From: Tanytarsus gracilentus
Lineage: Eukaryota; Arthropoda; Insecta; Diptera; Chironomidae
Assembly (NCBI GenBank): GCA_038502055.1
Contig: JAXRKN010000040.1
Coordinates: 6,408,001 to 6,472,000, forward strand
Direction of reading: 5' to 3'
Length of the DNA: 64,000 nt
The position numbers and the translations under genes are program-made. The notes below the pieces were generated by a model, which was given only the letters and a program-made list of their open reading frames with translations, searched no databases and was not told the origin of the DNA. Below are positions 13,001-25,312 of this stretch, piece after piece; the stretch's first letter is position 1, and each line of letters opens with the position of its first letter.

Positions 13001-16000
13001 AACGTGTCAAATTAAAAATTTCATCTTTGTTACTTAATCAGTTGTCACACAATCATCAATTTAAAATTAATTTACAAGAGTGTGTGACCTATTTAAAATG
13101 TGCTTAAATAATTTAATAAATTAAATTTGTCATGTTTGAGCTCAATATTGTTGAAAAAATAAATAAAAACGTCATTTGGTTGTAACCTTCAAAACTCCGG
13201 CATATTTTCTTTGCCACCCACCCACCATAGAAGAAAAATCGATAATTGAGGCATAATAAGGAGAGACGATAAAAACTCCCAAATTTACGTCAGAGTTAAG
13301 ATGACGACATGAATGGAAAATTGAGAAGGATCTAGTTACTAAATGATTTCATCTTTCCGATAATTTCGTGGGCTCCAAAAAAATAACTGACACAATTTTT
13401 AAAAAAGTCCCGTTTCATTTTTTGATGTTTTTGAGGTGGCTTTTAATTAATTAAAAACATATCGTGACGTAATAAAACGTAAAAATAAATGAATGACCAT
13501 TTCACCATGACACTTTATTCGGGTAAAATTAGAAATGAAAAAACGTAGTATTTTATTTTTGGTCGTGCCTTTTTCAGTCTCGGAAAATTGTAAATATTAT
13601 AGTTTTAAAAATTAATAACCTAGAACAACAAACGTAAAAAAAATATTATAAAATTAGTTTTGACCGCAGCTCTAGGAATTTTCTTATGAAGTAAAAAAAG
13701 TATTATTCATACTGATAATAATTTAATCGCATCTCTTCCTTATAAATTTTAATGATTGCCTCAATTAAATTCAATTTTGCAGTTTTTTCCATTTTAAGGT
13801 CAATTTAGTATTTTATTCGATTGAGATTTTTTGATTACCATTTAACACCTTTTTAAGATTCATGAATTTTCGCAATTTTTGATTTTATTGCTCAGGGTTG
13901 GAATTATGATTTAAAACCATCAAAAACTTTTTATCTCTTCAAGATCTTTGTGATAAAAAGTTTGTTTAAACATGAGCTTTTAAAATTTTATGGAAATAGA
14001 CCTTTTTTGCGTGTCTTTTGGAAATTTTACTCACACTTTTAAACACGCAAAGCGAATTATGCCGAATTACTTGTTAATGCAAATTATCTCTTATCGAAAC
14101 ATATCAAATCCTCACTGAACTTGAAATCGTTTTTTCAAACTCACCTTTCTTGATGTTCGACTCCCTCCAAACCATCGTCTAAAATGCTCTCTAAAAGTCC
14201 CTCTCGTGGTCGATCACCGAGTAATCTCTGACGATCTAAATCGCCCTGTGTAAAATAATTTAGAATTAGTTGTCATAAATTAACTAAAAACTTTTCAACA
14301 AACACGCAAAATTCGATTTCGATCCTCAAACACAAATGTACCATAGAATGTACTCATCGCAACTGATAATAAATTCTTAAACAGACAGCAATTAAAAATT
14401 TATTATCAGCATTTAATGCAAATATTTTAATGATTTGAGAGAATAAAAATTTATGTTGACAGTTTAAGAGAGAATAAACTTAAAAAAATGAGAATCTTTA
14501 AATTTGTACCAAAAAAAAGTTCTAAAGCGTTTTTTTTTTAAAAGGTGAATGAAAATTTTCAAATCTTTACCTGCATTTGAGTAAAAGAACTCGAGTTTCC
14601 TTTAAAGCGAAACGTGTCATCAATGCCACTCTCCAAGTCTGAGTTGTTCCCCTCAAAGTCGTGTGGAGAAACTTCCGAATCGTCGTCGGCTACAAAAAAT
14701 TTAAAAACAATGAAGAGAAAATTTTATTAATTACCTTTTTAATTTATGCAATCTTAATTTATCAATCAAAAGTGTGATTTACATGAAAATTCAAATGATT
14801 CATTTATCATATTTTTTTAGAAGTGACACTTTTTCACAGCTTTTCAAGAACGCATTTGTAATAAATTTGTCACATATATTTCCGTATGATTTTTTTGTGA
14901 ACTTTACGGCTAGAGCTAGTTCTGCTTTACATCTCGCAGCATTACTGAAAACTCTTTTTACGTTTTTTCATAATATTTGAGCGAGTAGAAAAAGCAACGG
15001 CACTCACAAAAAACTCTTCTCATATATATTTTTCTCGCAGTATTTTTTGTGAGCAGAGAAATAACCCGACTGGAAGATAACAACAGATGATTTTAAGTCT
15101 AGCTATTCTCTTTGTTGCACTATTTTCTCTCAATTTGATATGTTAGTCATTTGTTTATTTTTGTTTTGGTTTTAAACGAAGATACCCTTTAAAGATGATT
15201 TTAGAATTATTCAATTTTTTGGAATATTTTAGATTAGATTAGATGACGATTAGGTGGCCACTACCGAAGTAGGAGAGACGTCCAACGCAACCACACATGA
15301 TTGACCCCCGATTCCTCGGAAAAGCAGGGTCAATTATTCAAATTTTTGGAATATTTTGAATAATTTTTTACTTTAATCACTGCAAAATAAGCAATTTGTT
15401 TAAAAAACTTATCTTATCAAGTAATAAAATCTATTTACGATTAAGATTGTTTTTAAAATTTCATGTGGAAAAAATCCTGGAAAGTTTTTAAATTTCAATC
15501 TCAGTGCACATGTTGACCTTTCGTGAACAGAAAATGTTGTTAGAATATTTTTGTTTTCTATATTTTTTTCGCGTCACTCCTGATTCACTTTTTAATCAAA
15601 CATAAACAGAGTTCACTCACAGAGATTGGTCACGATTTCCTTCGAGTTTAGCTCATATCAGGAAACAAACAACTTTTTAGATTTCGCAAATTCACGAACG
15701 AATTTCTATTTTTAAAATTAATCTTTTTGAGTTGTACTCAAAACGTATATTTATGCCTTTGACTAACTTGGTTTTTATAAAGCATTTAAATAAATAATTC
15801 ATCGCCTGCCTCAATTGCATTATGACAATTAAAAATTGAATAATCAAGAGAGTCTTAATGAGTCGGTCACATTACGTCTTGATTAAATTAAAATATTTGT
15901 TGCACGATTTTAAAAGGAATGATTATTTGCCTTATCATCAAAAATTTATCGATGTGTGTACAGTCTAGAAACACTTCAAGTATGCTTCATGACGTCACTA

Positions 16001-17934
16001 AAAAACACGCCTAGTTTTCAGTAAATCTCAAAAGTTAAGAATTCAAAGAGACATTTGATTGATTTTCGGTGCACCTTCAATTTTCTATTGTCAACATTCA
16101 TGATCGCATGTCCCACTTAAGGGCTGCACATTAAATTAATTATTTGGACAGTAAACAATGGCAATTTAAACCTAGAGAAATGACATCTAAACTAATTTAC
16201 TTTACCTTTGATTGTGAAATTACTCTTATTGTCATTAATTTCTGTCATTTTTTCACAATTTTTTTAGTCCACTTAATGTCGTTAATTATTCACTTTATTT
16301 ATAGATATTAACAATAATTATTCATGATTTTTTAACTGAAACTTCTTTGTCTTTTCCGTTCCGCATGTAATGAGTAACTAAAAGCTATAAAAAAAGGGAC
16401 TTTGGTTTGTGCATATTTTTCTTCTTTTTGCCCATACACTTCAAACTGTGTAAATGCGTCAACAGTCGCTTTCATTAATAAATTTCTTTCGCATGTATGA
16501 GTAAAATTGAAAACTCTTCGGTTTGATAACAAATTTATAAATGTTCGGCTTATTTATTATCAAAAACACCTGCACTAATTTCCTACATTCATACACGCAC
16601 ATGTTTGTTTAATGTGTCCCAGCATATTCAATTATGAACACACAAAAAATAGTGCATTTTTTATTTTCAACTGTTGCCGCTGTTGTCGGTAGAAATGAGG
16701 GTAAATTCAGGCAGGAAAATCAATCAATATTCAGAAAAATAGAAAAAATCGAAGGATTCGTGTAGTTTGCACAAAAATTTTGAATCCACGGAAATTTGAA
16801 TTTCGAAACCGGTAATGACTTTTCCAGCCACGTTTTATTAAACGAGAAAAACGTGTGAAAAAATATTTTAGGGCTTACCATGAATCATAATGTTGTGCTG
16901 TGGATTTCGCGTAATACGAATTTGATCAGCGGCTGCAGCAGCAGCAGTGGTTTCGTTATGCTTTGGCAATTGACACAATGCACTAGTTTCCTCAAGAAGA
17001 TTGCGTGGAAAGTAGATTGGTGCTAAAACTTCATAAATGCTAACCTCATGCGGCTCTAAACACAATATGACGACTTCACTCTTATTAGTTTCAAGAAATT
17101 TACGAATTGTTTCTAAAAAGTAAAATTTAAATTAATTTTCTTCATTCATAAATATTTTAAAAAATTTACTCAAAGCAATGTGTGCACCGATGTCAGAGGG
17201 AAAGTTCCTTTCTGACACACTCAAAGTACATAATCCGATCGTGTGCAATCCTAATTCTATTGCTTTATTGAGTACATTACGATAGCACAATTGCAATGTA
17301 TTTTCCGACCAAATAGATGCCACTCGATTATTTCTTTGATTGTAAGTGGGGCAAACGGTATGAATTATGAAGCGGGTTGGAAGCGAATGCCCTTTTGTAA
17401 CGCAAATCTGACCGGCTTGAAGTGCTCCTAAAAAAATAGAAATTTGTTATAAAACTTTTAAACTTAATTTTTTCAAAAAAAATACCTTCGACACTTTTTA
17501 ACTCCTCAATCAATCCAGATCCAGCACGATTAACGATTCGATTTGAGATACAATTTTTATCATTAAGTTGCTCATTAGTTGTATTTGTTATGCCATCCGC
17601 GTTCAAGAGTGAAATGTCACCCTCCCACAAAATAAAGCGTGCATTAATATTTTCTCGATATGGAAATGGACTCGTTTGACGCGCCTGTGATGAATAAGCA
17701 ACAGGCGTTGGTGCAGTGAGCGATGAGCGGTTCAATTCACTCCAGCGCTTAAGTGAATTTAATGCGGTATACTAAAAAAATTAAATTAAGAACAAAATGA
17801 ATCATATTGTCAATTTTTGTTGGTTTTTTTTAGTTTTCAAAAGTGATTAGTGAAATTATTTTTGTATTAGTATTTACTTGGATAAAATTTATAGGCTCAA
17901 AATGATCATTTTTAATATCAGAGATAAGTCGCAT
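7039..17934 (-). CDS. GDAP2: GDAP2 homologue: macro domain plus CRAL-TRIO-like domain
   Basis: The protein aligns by eye along its length with GDAP2, a protein of poorly known function joining an ADP-ribose-type macro domain to a Sec14/CRAL-TRIO-like domain. Ten coding exons: 17934-17878, 17771-17486, 17427-17170, 17112-16879, 14689-14571, 14245-14145, 7748-7595, 7537-7398, 7347-7165, 7108-7039. All phases agree and give 533 residues. The macro domain (about residues 45-230) shows WEGDISLLNADGI, NTTNEQL, AGSGL, FIIHTVCPTY and PSDIGAHIAL. A linker with an Ala run follows. The lipid-binding-like domain (about 350-520) shows YERLLRRARTEDLSEV, PVIVFCGKWFP, VISYFHSLTS, FYIVHPTFW and ISEYDM. The ATG at 17934 lies 5 nt inside an exon with a good acceptor, so a leader exon exists upstream. 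The introns at 7749-14144 (6.4 kb) and 14690-16878 (2.2 kb) are far longer than usual here and hold repeats. Confidence 0.93.
8446..8745. repeat. Minisatellite, about 17-bp unit (aatggaaaatggaacac)
   Basis: About 17 degenerate head-to-tail copies of a unit close to AATGGAAAATGGAACAC, with aca/aat and g/a variation. The repeat keeps several frames open on the minus strand, producing long repetitive spurious ORFs. Confidence 0.9.
8746..8890. repeat. Second minisatellite, 17-18-bp unit (ttgggaagccatatt)
   Basis: About eight degenerate copies of a unit related to TTTGGGAAGCCATATT directly abut the previous array. The period is similar (17-18 bp) but the sequence differs, so two expansions sit side by side within the same insertion. 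Confidence 0.85.
11116..11228 (-). CDS. GDAP2: Alternative first coding exon of GDAP2 (CRAL-TRIO-only isoform)
   Basis: On the minus strand an ATG at 11228 opens 37 codons (MMAMETVDLGEVN... ending IQIETPEE) and stops in phase 2 at GAA AG|gttatt. The exon before the CRAL-TRIO part (14245-14145) also ends GAA AG in phase 2, so both can join the exon at 7748 (A TAC GAG, giving R-YERLLRR). Used as a first exon it gives a 219-residue protein lacking the macro domain. I see no acceptor that would allow it as a cassette without a stop. The donor is weak (gttatt). Confidence 0.55.
14690..16878 (-). other. GDAP2 intron holding a small retroelement fragment
   Basis: AT-rich intron of 2.2 kb. The only distinct content is the GC-richer insertion with flanking direct repeats at 15205-15357. 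The ORFs at 14774-14980 and 16332-16532 look random. Confidence 0.6.
15205..15357 (-). mobile_element. 5'-truncated non-LTR retrotransposon or SINE copy with 26-bp target duplication
   Basis: A 101-bp insert (15231-15331) of clearly higher GC is bracketed by a 26-bp direct repeat (15205-15230 and 15332-15357) with a single mismatch. Read on the minus strand the insert ends in a short tandem tail (TCTAATCTAATCT), as expected for the 3' end of a retroposed element. Direct repeats of this length plus a simple-repeat tail are the signature of target-primed reverse transcription. Family not identified; no coding capacity. Confidence 0.65.
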
Positions 17935-20900
17935 CGCTTCTGAAATTGATAGAGAAGAAGGAGACAAATTTTTAGTATTTTCATGCAGGTCACAATAAGT
18001 GTTGTTCAACTCATGTGCTCATTTTGTTAGATTTTTAAAAATTTCATCATAAAACTTAAAAACAAAAATGTCAGACAAAGTAAAAATCACTCCACCGCCT
18101 TAAATAACTACATTAATAAAATGTCCACCTTGTGTAATATTAAGTAACAATCATTAATTTATTTTACATTCTCCGCATTTTTTCTGCTCCTTTTTCGCTC
18201 ATTTACATTTTCATTTCAACCACCTTAAAAATATAGCTCTCTCATGTTACTGTTTCATTTTTCATGTCATCTCAATAATTATGTTAGAAAACGACGTTCA
18301 CAGTAAAAGAAATATAAAATTCAAAATACATAAATTGACTTGTAAATTATTAATTTTTCTTCCTCATCACTCACTCAATCATGGATGTATTGAAGCCAAA
18401 TGACTTTGATATTCAATAATAACCTAATTTCCCTGCTAACCTAATCACGTGAAAAGACAACCATGGCATGTACATTAATTTCATCTATACTTAAATATGT
18501 CACAAATGTTAATGTAATGGAAGATCTGGAGATTATTTTATGAAAGCTAAAATTATGAGTAATTTGTAAACTTTAATTTACATCCATTGAAAAATTACAT
18601 ACGTATGCATACGAGAAATGAGAATTAAATCGATTGATTTCTCACCCTCATACTCTCTTGACAGCATTCCAATACTCTTTATGTACATTCTTCACGGGGA
18701 AATGTAGAACGTGCTTTTCAAAAAGAAAAAAAATGTTCACGACCTTCAGGCACACGAACGAACATTGTCGAGAGCGACAAGCGCATCTGATTAGCCCAAA
18801 CTGCATATTAATAAATGTCGTGTGAAAAAATCTTTATTTCAATAAGCAAATCAACTTATTTTTATTTGTTACAACGCGGTGAAATGTCGGCTTTTTTGAA
18901 TAAATGTTTTAAAAGAGAGAAAATTGGCGCGCTTTTTATACCGGATTTATCATTATTTTTCATTTCCTCTAATTTAATTTTTAGCCGGTTGATTAAAATC
19001 AATCCAAACTCGTTGCTCAGAGTCACATCAACTTTTTCCCACTTTCAAATCTTTCAAAATGAGAAAAATCTAAAACAGAAACTTTTTCTAGCTAATTAAA
19101 ATTTAAATAGTTGCTTCATGAATTCTTGAGTTAAAAAAGTTTTTCCCTTGGTTTTACCTACCCGCGGACTTGAGGATTATTTTTGAAATTTTAATATGAG
19201 CTTTTTGTGCCGGGAAAATTTGCACCTTGGAAATTGAAATTTTTTGATCTCATTAAACTTAGTTAAAAAGTTGTTTTTAACTCTGTCAAAGTATTAAAAT
19301 CACAGAGCAAGAAAATATGAGAAAAGTTTTTTTCTTACGAATTAATTTTTAAGTGTGGGAATTTTAAAGGATCATTTTAAAGTAATATTGTTGAAGCTAT
19401 TTGTTTGAAATTGTATAAAAAAATGTGTTTTGAAAACAATAATAAATAGTTTTATAATGTAGACATATTCAATGACTATTAATTAATGTTTGACTTGTTG
19501 TTCAATGACGATATTTTAAAAACAAGAAAACTTGTGCAAATATAACTGCGAAATATTATCAGCAACTTGTTAATTCATTCTCAGTTTAAAAAAAAGCTTG
19601 AAAATGATAAATGTATGTTTCACATTGGTCGTGACTTTCTTATGCAATTAAAAAACTTCTTAGACCACCGTAATTTTTTGTCGAAGTTGCCAAGTTGACA
19701 CATTTGGCGAAATCTAAAGTGCTAATGACACCAAAAACAACAAACGATGACTCTAATTATTGAGCACAACAGCATGAGAAATCTCATGAAAAAAATATTT
19801 TATCTGTCACATAAAACATTCTTTCATGTAGCCATAATGTTATGGCAACGAAACTTTTTCTTTCTATCTTTACAAATTAATTTTTGTTTCATATTTTTTT
19901 ATTCTTTCACTAAAATCGTTAATCATCGAATGTGTCTGCAAAGGGGAAAGAAAATAAAAGGAGCAATGAAGAATTGACTCGTAACTGGTACATGAAATCG
20001 CGTGTCTACTTTAACCACCCACAATATTTATTCGCCAACTTGTTTCTCAATGTGTAAACCGCTATTTGATGTGCACATATACCAGAAAGGAAATAAGTAA
20101 GGTGCTTTAAAATTTTTAAGTTTTCTCGCCGCCACCATCGTCGACAAAACGGCTTGTTTCCGTATTATGTCAAAAAGCCACAGCGATTTTATGCTTGCAT
20201 TGAATCGTGCAGAAATGTTTTGAAACTAGTACGAAAAAATTTCTTCAACAAAAAAAGTTGAATGTCTCGTTTTCACATTAGAGTCCACAACAATATATCA
20301 TGATTCACCTCCATCGATAATAAAATAATTTTACATTGAGATGAGGCCAATGAAAAAAAAGAGAAAAAAATCACTCATTTAGAAAATCCGTCATGCTTGT
20401 GAATCTGCGTCACTTAAAAAATAATTTTGTGTTTATATGTAAAAAATAAGAATGGAATAAAAATTTAGATTTGACGTCAATACTTTGAGGGAGAGAATCC
20501 TAGAACTACGAAGTACAAAGGCACGAATCGTCATTTGTTGTGTTCTTTTAAATGATCAATTGGGGAATTTTGGTTAATTTTGGAATGCCCCAAAAGATTG
20601 TGTGGAAAATTTTTCCAAAGCTAAATTCAATGATTAAGAAAAAGGGTTCACTTAAATTCGAAATTCATCGATGGGGTTTAAAAAAATCTTTTGACAAAAA
20701 TTTAAAGTTAATTTACTATATCATGAAAATATCATGCAAATAAGATATAATTGCCTTGCATGAGCATGTTAATGCATGATTAACATCAACTGTCAATATG
20801 ACGTGACATTTAATTTTTTTTCGGCTGAGTATCATTGTTTTTTCTATCACATGAACGACAAAAATAAAACAGTTTTTAATTAAAAAGTTCCCTCAAAAAA

Positions 20901-23080
20901 ATTCATTCAAAAAAGGATGTTATTCGACTTCTAATGACTCCAAGATGGAAAACATCATCAACGAAAGGAAACGAAAGGGGAAAATGAACAAAAGAAGAAG
21001 CAAAAATTGGATTGAATGAAATGAGGTTGATAAAATTGTGTGCAATACTTTGGCTCTCTTAAAATGGAAATTAGATAAAGATATAGATGGCATAATAATG
21101 GGGGATATTATTTTGAGGTATGACATAGAAAAGCGATGTATAAAGAGAATTTAATTGGGCCAAAAATGTCTAGAGCTCAAGAATATTTCTAATTTCTTTT
21201 AAAAAGAGAAATTATTTATCAATTTTAAAGAAATGAACTGTAAATTAAACTTTAAACTGTAAAAATGATAAAGTTATGTCACTTTTAATCTCATTATAAA
21301 TTTATTTTAAAAGTGCTAAAAGTAGCCTCGAAACCTTTTCAATGCTTCATTTTGTGCCGAAAATTTTATCACTTGTATGGGTTCTTAATGCCGACAATAA
21401 TTTAATTTAGTTAATTCTTAATCATTTTTAAAAAAAACTTTTTTCATGTTACGCCGAGTTAAATTCTAGAAACGATATTTTCTAATAAAACCGCAAAAAC
21501 TTTTAACAAATTTGACTCGACTAAAAGAATGTGTCAAGTAATTTTTTTTTAAATAAATTTAATATTTGTCGCTAGGAAAATTTTTTATTTCAAACGGTGA
21601 TGACGAATCAATTTGCATTTTTGAAACGCAAACTTTGGATAAACAAGATGAGCTTGTAAAAATAATGAGCAAGTAGTGAATTTTTCATTAAGCACTGTAA
21701 TTTTTTGTTATTGCATGTGTGGTTGTGTGTGTGAGTGTTGAACCGACACACTTTCGTAGAAATATATTACAGAGTGTCAAAACTCTAAAACTACATTTTC
21801 AGGGTCATTTTACTTCTTCTCAATGCGCACATTGTGCCACATTTTTAATGGTAGCGATGATGTGCTTTGTGCATTCCAAATTCGAATGAAGAGAAACCAG
21901 TATTTAATAGAATTTCACATATATATTTACATCGACATGAGTCACCCACGTGCTCGATGCTAATTTAATATTATGTGAAAAGCACACAAAGAGGAATAAA
22001 AGAAAAGAACATTTATTCCCAATTGGTATAGTAAATAATTATTGATTTAAAAAAGACAGGAATATTTGCATTTTGTTCTATTTTTATCTCCTCTTCACTC
22101 ATTTTGAATTTCACAAAAATAGTTCACTGTTATGTGAGCATCGAATTTAATGTGTGATTATTTATGAAATGACAATTCATAAGGGATGCATTTAAATGAT
22201 ACAATGTGAGAGCTTTTTTGTACCATTTTCCATTTTATGTAACAATTTTTTTAAGTTACGGGAGCAGAAAAAATTTCTTACAAATTTCCAATAAAATTTT
22301 AATAATTTTCTTCTCTTACATTTTTCTTTCTCGTTTTAAGAGGTTTTTAATATTTAATTCCTCAATAGGTTTTAACTTCACAAATTCACAATTGAAATAT
22401 TGAAAAACTTTTTTCCAACTTCAAGCTTTTTCACAAAAGATTTTTTCCTCTCAATATAATTGCTAAATTATTCACTATTAGATAACATCATCACTTAATT
22501 GATTCTAAATGTACGCAATTTCTTCTCTTACAATTGTTAATGACTATGGTTTTTTTTGCTAATCTAAATTGCTTTTTTAATTTTTTTCTCTCTCACTTTT
22601 TCTTTACGAACAAACAAAAATTCAACACAACTCTTTGATGTTCACTTAAAAACTAAAAGCAGTCAGTATATGAGGAGAAAAAGTACACACGAATACATAA
22701 AGCGAAAAAATACATTTTCATGTAAAATGTTTGAATATTTGCCAGCACAAAGGTATTCGAAAAGATATTTGGAAAATGCTTCCATATACACACAGTTCAT
22801 GGTACACTCATTCATGCGCGCGCGCTTGCTGGAGAAGCTTCTGACTCTGTATTAGTGGCTTTTGAAGTGGCAATGTTTCTAGCATTTGAATTTGCAGTTA
22901 GAAATATTTTAGAAAATTTGTGTTTGCAATTAATTTAAAAATCTATTTTTTATTCTTAAGCGTTTGATTTAACACAATAAGATATCACATTTTTAAACCC
23001 ATCCAATTAACAATGCTATAAAAACTAATAATTAGTTACAATACTTGACAATAAGTTGTTAATTAAAATAATAAATTGTT
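17935..23080. other. Intergenic, no gene seen
   Basis: Five kilobases of AT-rich sequence between the GDAP2 start and the P450 stop. The part near 17940-18130 should include the GDAP2 leader and promoter: an acceptor (ctatcaatttcag) ends at 17940. I found no conserved-looking ORF, RNA gene or repeat in the rest. The ORFs of 60-95 codons here (for example 18815-19099, 19747-19977, 22206-22403) are Phe/Lys/Asn-rich, as random AT-rich DNA gives. Confidence 0.6.
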
Positions 23081-24932
23081 TCAATTTCTGCGTTGTAATT
23101 TAAGTTTAATTCCATTTTTACTTTTAATCACGAGTTCAAGTGAATCTTGTGGCACAAAATTGTTTTCTAGCGACAGTTCAAAGTTTTGGACAATTTTTGA
23201 GATCGTTGACTTCATTTCAAGCATTGCAAATTTCTGAAAAAAAAAATTATCGATAGTTCGCTAATTTAATAGAAATTACCTGGCCAATGCAGTTTCTAAA
23301 TCCTCCAGAAAATGGAATGTGTGAGAAGGGGTTTGAAGTTTCATTATTTTTTTCTATTGAATGTCGTTCAGGAATAAATTCCAGGGGATTGTCCCATATA
23401 TTTGGATCTCTCGCCATGAAATATGGAAGAAGTAAAACCGTTGAATCTTTTGGAAGAAGTTTGCCATCTAAAAATTGAATTTAATTATATTTTATAGCGA
23501 AAATTTAACACAAATGAACCGACTTATTTCAATTTCTTCAGTTACTGTTCGGCCATAAATTGGGACACTCGGATAGAGTCTTAGCGACTCCGAAACAATC
23601 AACTCGAGATAGCGTAACTTATTTAATTTTCTAAAAATATGTAAAGTTTAGTGATTTAATTATTTAATTTTCAAAATTTTACTCTATCGAAAGCTTTTGA
23701 TCGGCACTCAAGACATTTTTTATTTCCTCAAAACATTTTCTTTGAACATCTCCATGCTTTGCTAGACTGTAGAGTGTAAATGCAATTGCGCTTGCTGTTG
23801 TATCGTGCCCCTGACAATGAAAAAACTTGTTTAGTTAATAATAGTGCGGAAAGTGCAAGCTAATAAATTATTAAACCTCAAACATGAAGGTGTCAATCTC
23901 TTCACGAATATCCGAGTTTGTTAAGCTCTTTCCATCAATTGTTGTAGTTAAGAGCAAATCAAGAAGAGCTTTCTTCTTCTTCTTATCATCAATAATATCA
24001 TTTGCATGGGTCAATAATTCATTGCGACGTGTTTTAATGACGGACTCAGTAAAATGGTGCAGACTTTGAATTAATTCCTGTTGCCGTTTGTAATTTTTTG
24101 TAAATTTAAACAGAAAATCGTAGCGAGACACAAAATCATAAGATCTTTGATGAAGGATATCAGCGAGCCTTAAAAACAAAATTATTATAAATTTTTTTGA
24201 GATAGTATATTTAATAAATTAATTACTCATTGACATTCCGAACGTAATCAGACTCTGAATTCGATTGGAAATTTAAGGAGATGCCCATTGCGGTTTCTAA
24301 AATTAAAATAGTAAATTCAAAGTTTAAAATAATAAAAATTTCTCACCACAAATCACATCTAAAGTACTACGTGCAATTATTGGAAATATATCCACAACTT
24401 TCCCATCATAGTCTCTTAATTTTTCAATTAAAATTGTTCCTTGACTGTCGAACACCTCTAAAAATTCTTCAAGAATTTTAAAATGAAATGCGGGCGTTAA
24501 AATCTTTCGACGTTTGAGCCATTTTTGATTTGTGGAGGTGAGTAAGCCCGTCTGAAGCCATGGTTCGAGAAATTTATATTCATAAGCTTTTGAAATTAAT
24601 TTCATTTCGGTAAGAATCACTTTAACATCCTTTGGATCTAAAAAAAATAACACAAGCTGATTTCCCAGCCAAACTCTCACAAAATTTCCATGCTCTCGAA
24701 AATATCCTCGAATAATCTGGATGAACTCTATAAATTTTAATTAAAAATTCATTTCAAATCTTTTTAAACACCTCGACAGACCTATTGAGGATTTATTGAT
24801 TAAATCAAAACCATTTCCAACTAAAGGAAGTGCAGCGGGTCCAGGAAAATTCCACGCGAGCTGAATTTTTCTCAAATCATTTTTAAACAACCAAAAACAC
24901 AAAAACAAAACCGTTAAAATTGCAAAAATCAT
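23081..24932 (-). CDS. Cytochrome P450, CYP4 family
   Basis: A microsomal haem mono-oxygenase. Eight exons (24932-24782, 24727-24347, 24296-24227, 24168-23877, 23810-23683, 23630-23524, 23467-23280, 23233-23081) with matching phases give 489 residues. The ATG at 24932 is the first in frame after an upstream stop and starts a membrane anchor (MIFAILTVLFLCFWLF) followed by the proline hinge (NFPGPAALPLVG). CYP4 hallmarks: WLQTGLLTST, KRRKILTPAFHF, the I-helix motif EIDTFMFEGHDTT, an ExxR motif (SESLRL), PERH, and the haem loop FSGGFRNCIGQKFAMLE with its cysteine ligand. The usual ETLR reads ESLR, which keeps the ExxR charge pair. CYP4 members often omega-hydroxylate fatty acids or hydrocarbons; this one's substrate cannot be told. 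All catalytic motifs are present. Confidence 0.95.
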
Positions 24933-25312
24933 AATTTTAAAACTTCTTTTTATGACTTGCCAGAACAAAACTAAGAAAGCGACTGATGCATTTTTAACAC
25001 ATATTCCTCAAATGAAAAAAAAAATATACAGCCCTCACACGTACATTTTAAGTTGATCGTGATCAATGCTAGACGATCGCTATCAAAGTCGAGTGAGAGT
25101 GGAAGGTTTTTTACAAGGAAGGAAATTGAATTCAAAAAATGTTGCATAATGAAATTATGTAATTTTTACAGCACAATTTTCATTTGAATCTGATTGACGA
25201 ATTTAAAATGCACGAAAAATTATTTGATAATATTTATTGTTATTGATTTTGACACGAAATATAGCAAAGCGAACGGTTTGAACTTAAATGTAAATAAAGT
25301 AAGTAATATTTT
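24933..25312. other. Short intergenic region: P450 promoter side and tectonin-gene 3' end
   Basis: 380 bp between the P450 ATG and the stop codon of the tectonin-repeat gene; both genes are on the minus strand. It should contain the P450 promoter and the polyadenylation site of the upstream gene. No distinct motif stands out. Confidence 0.5.

Larger units (their letters stand above)
7749..14144 (-). other. Large GDAP2 intron, mostly without recognisable features
   Basis: Apart from the repeat-bearing insertion at 7858-8985 and the alternative first exon at 11116-11228, this intron is AT-rich DNA without convincing coding exons. Pyrimidine- and GAGA-like simple sequence occurs near 11400-11590, upstream (minus strand) of the alternative first exon, where a second promoter would be expected. 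The small ORFs at 9838-10144, 10581-10778 and 10848-11054 have no protein-like character. Confidence 0.6.

Noticed and set aside
17935..23080. Search for tRNA or other RNA genes in the long intergenic region
   Set aside because: No GC-rich cloverleaf-like or box A/B-like segment was seen by eye; a covariance-model scan would be needed to exclude one.
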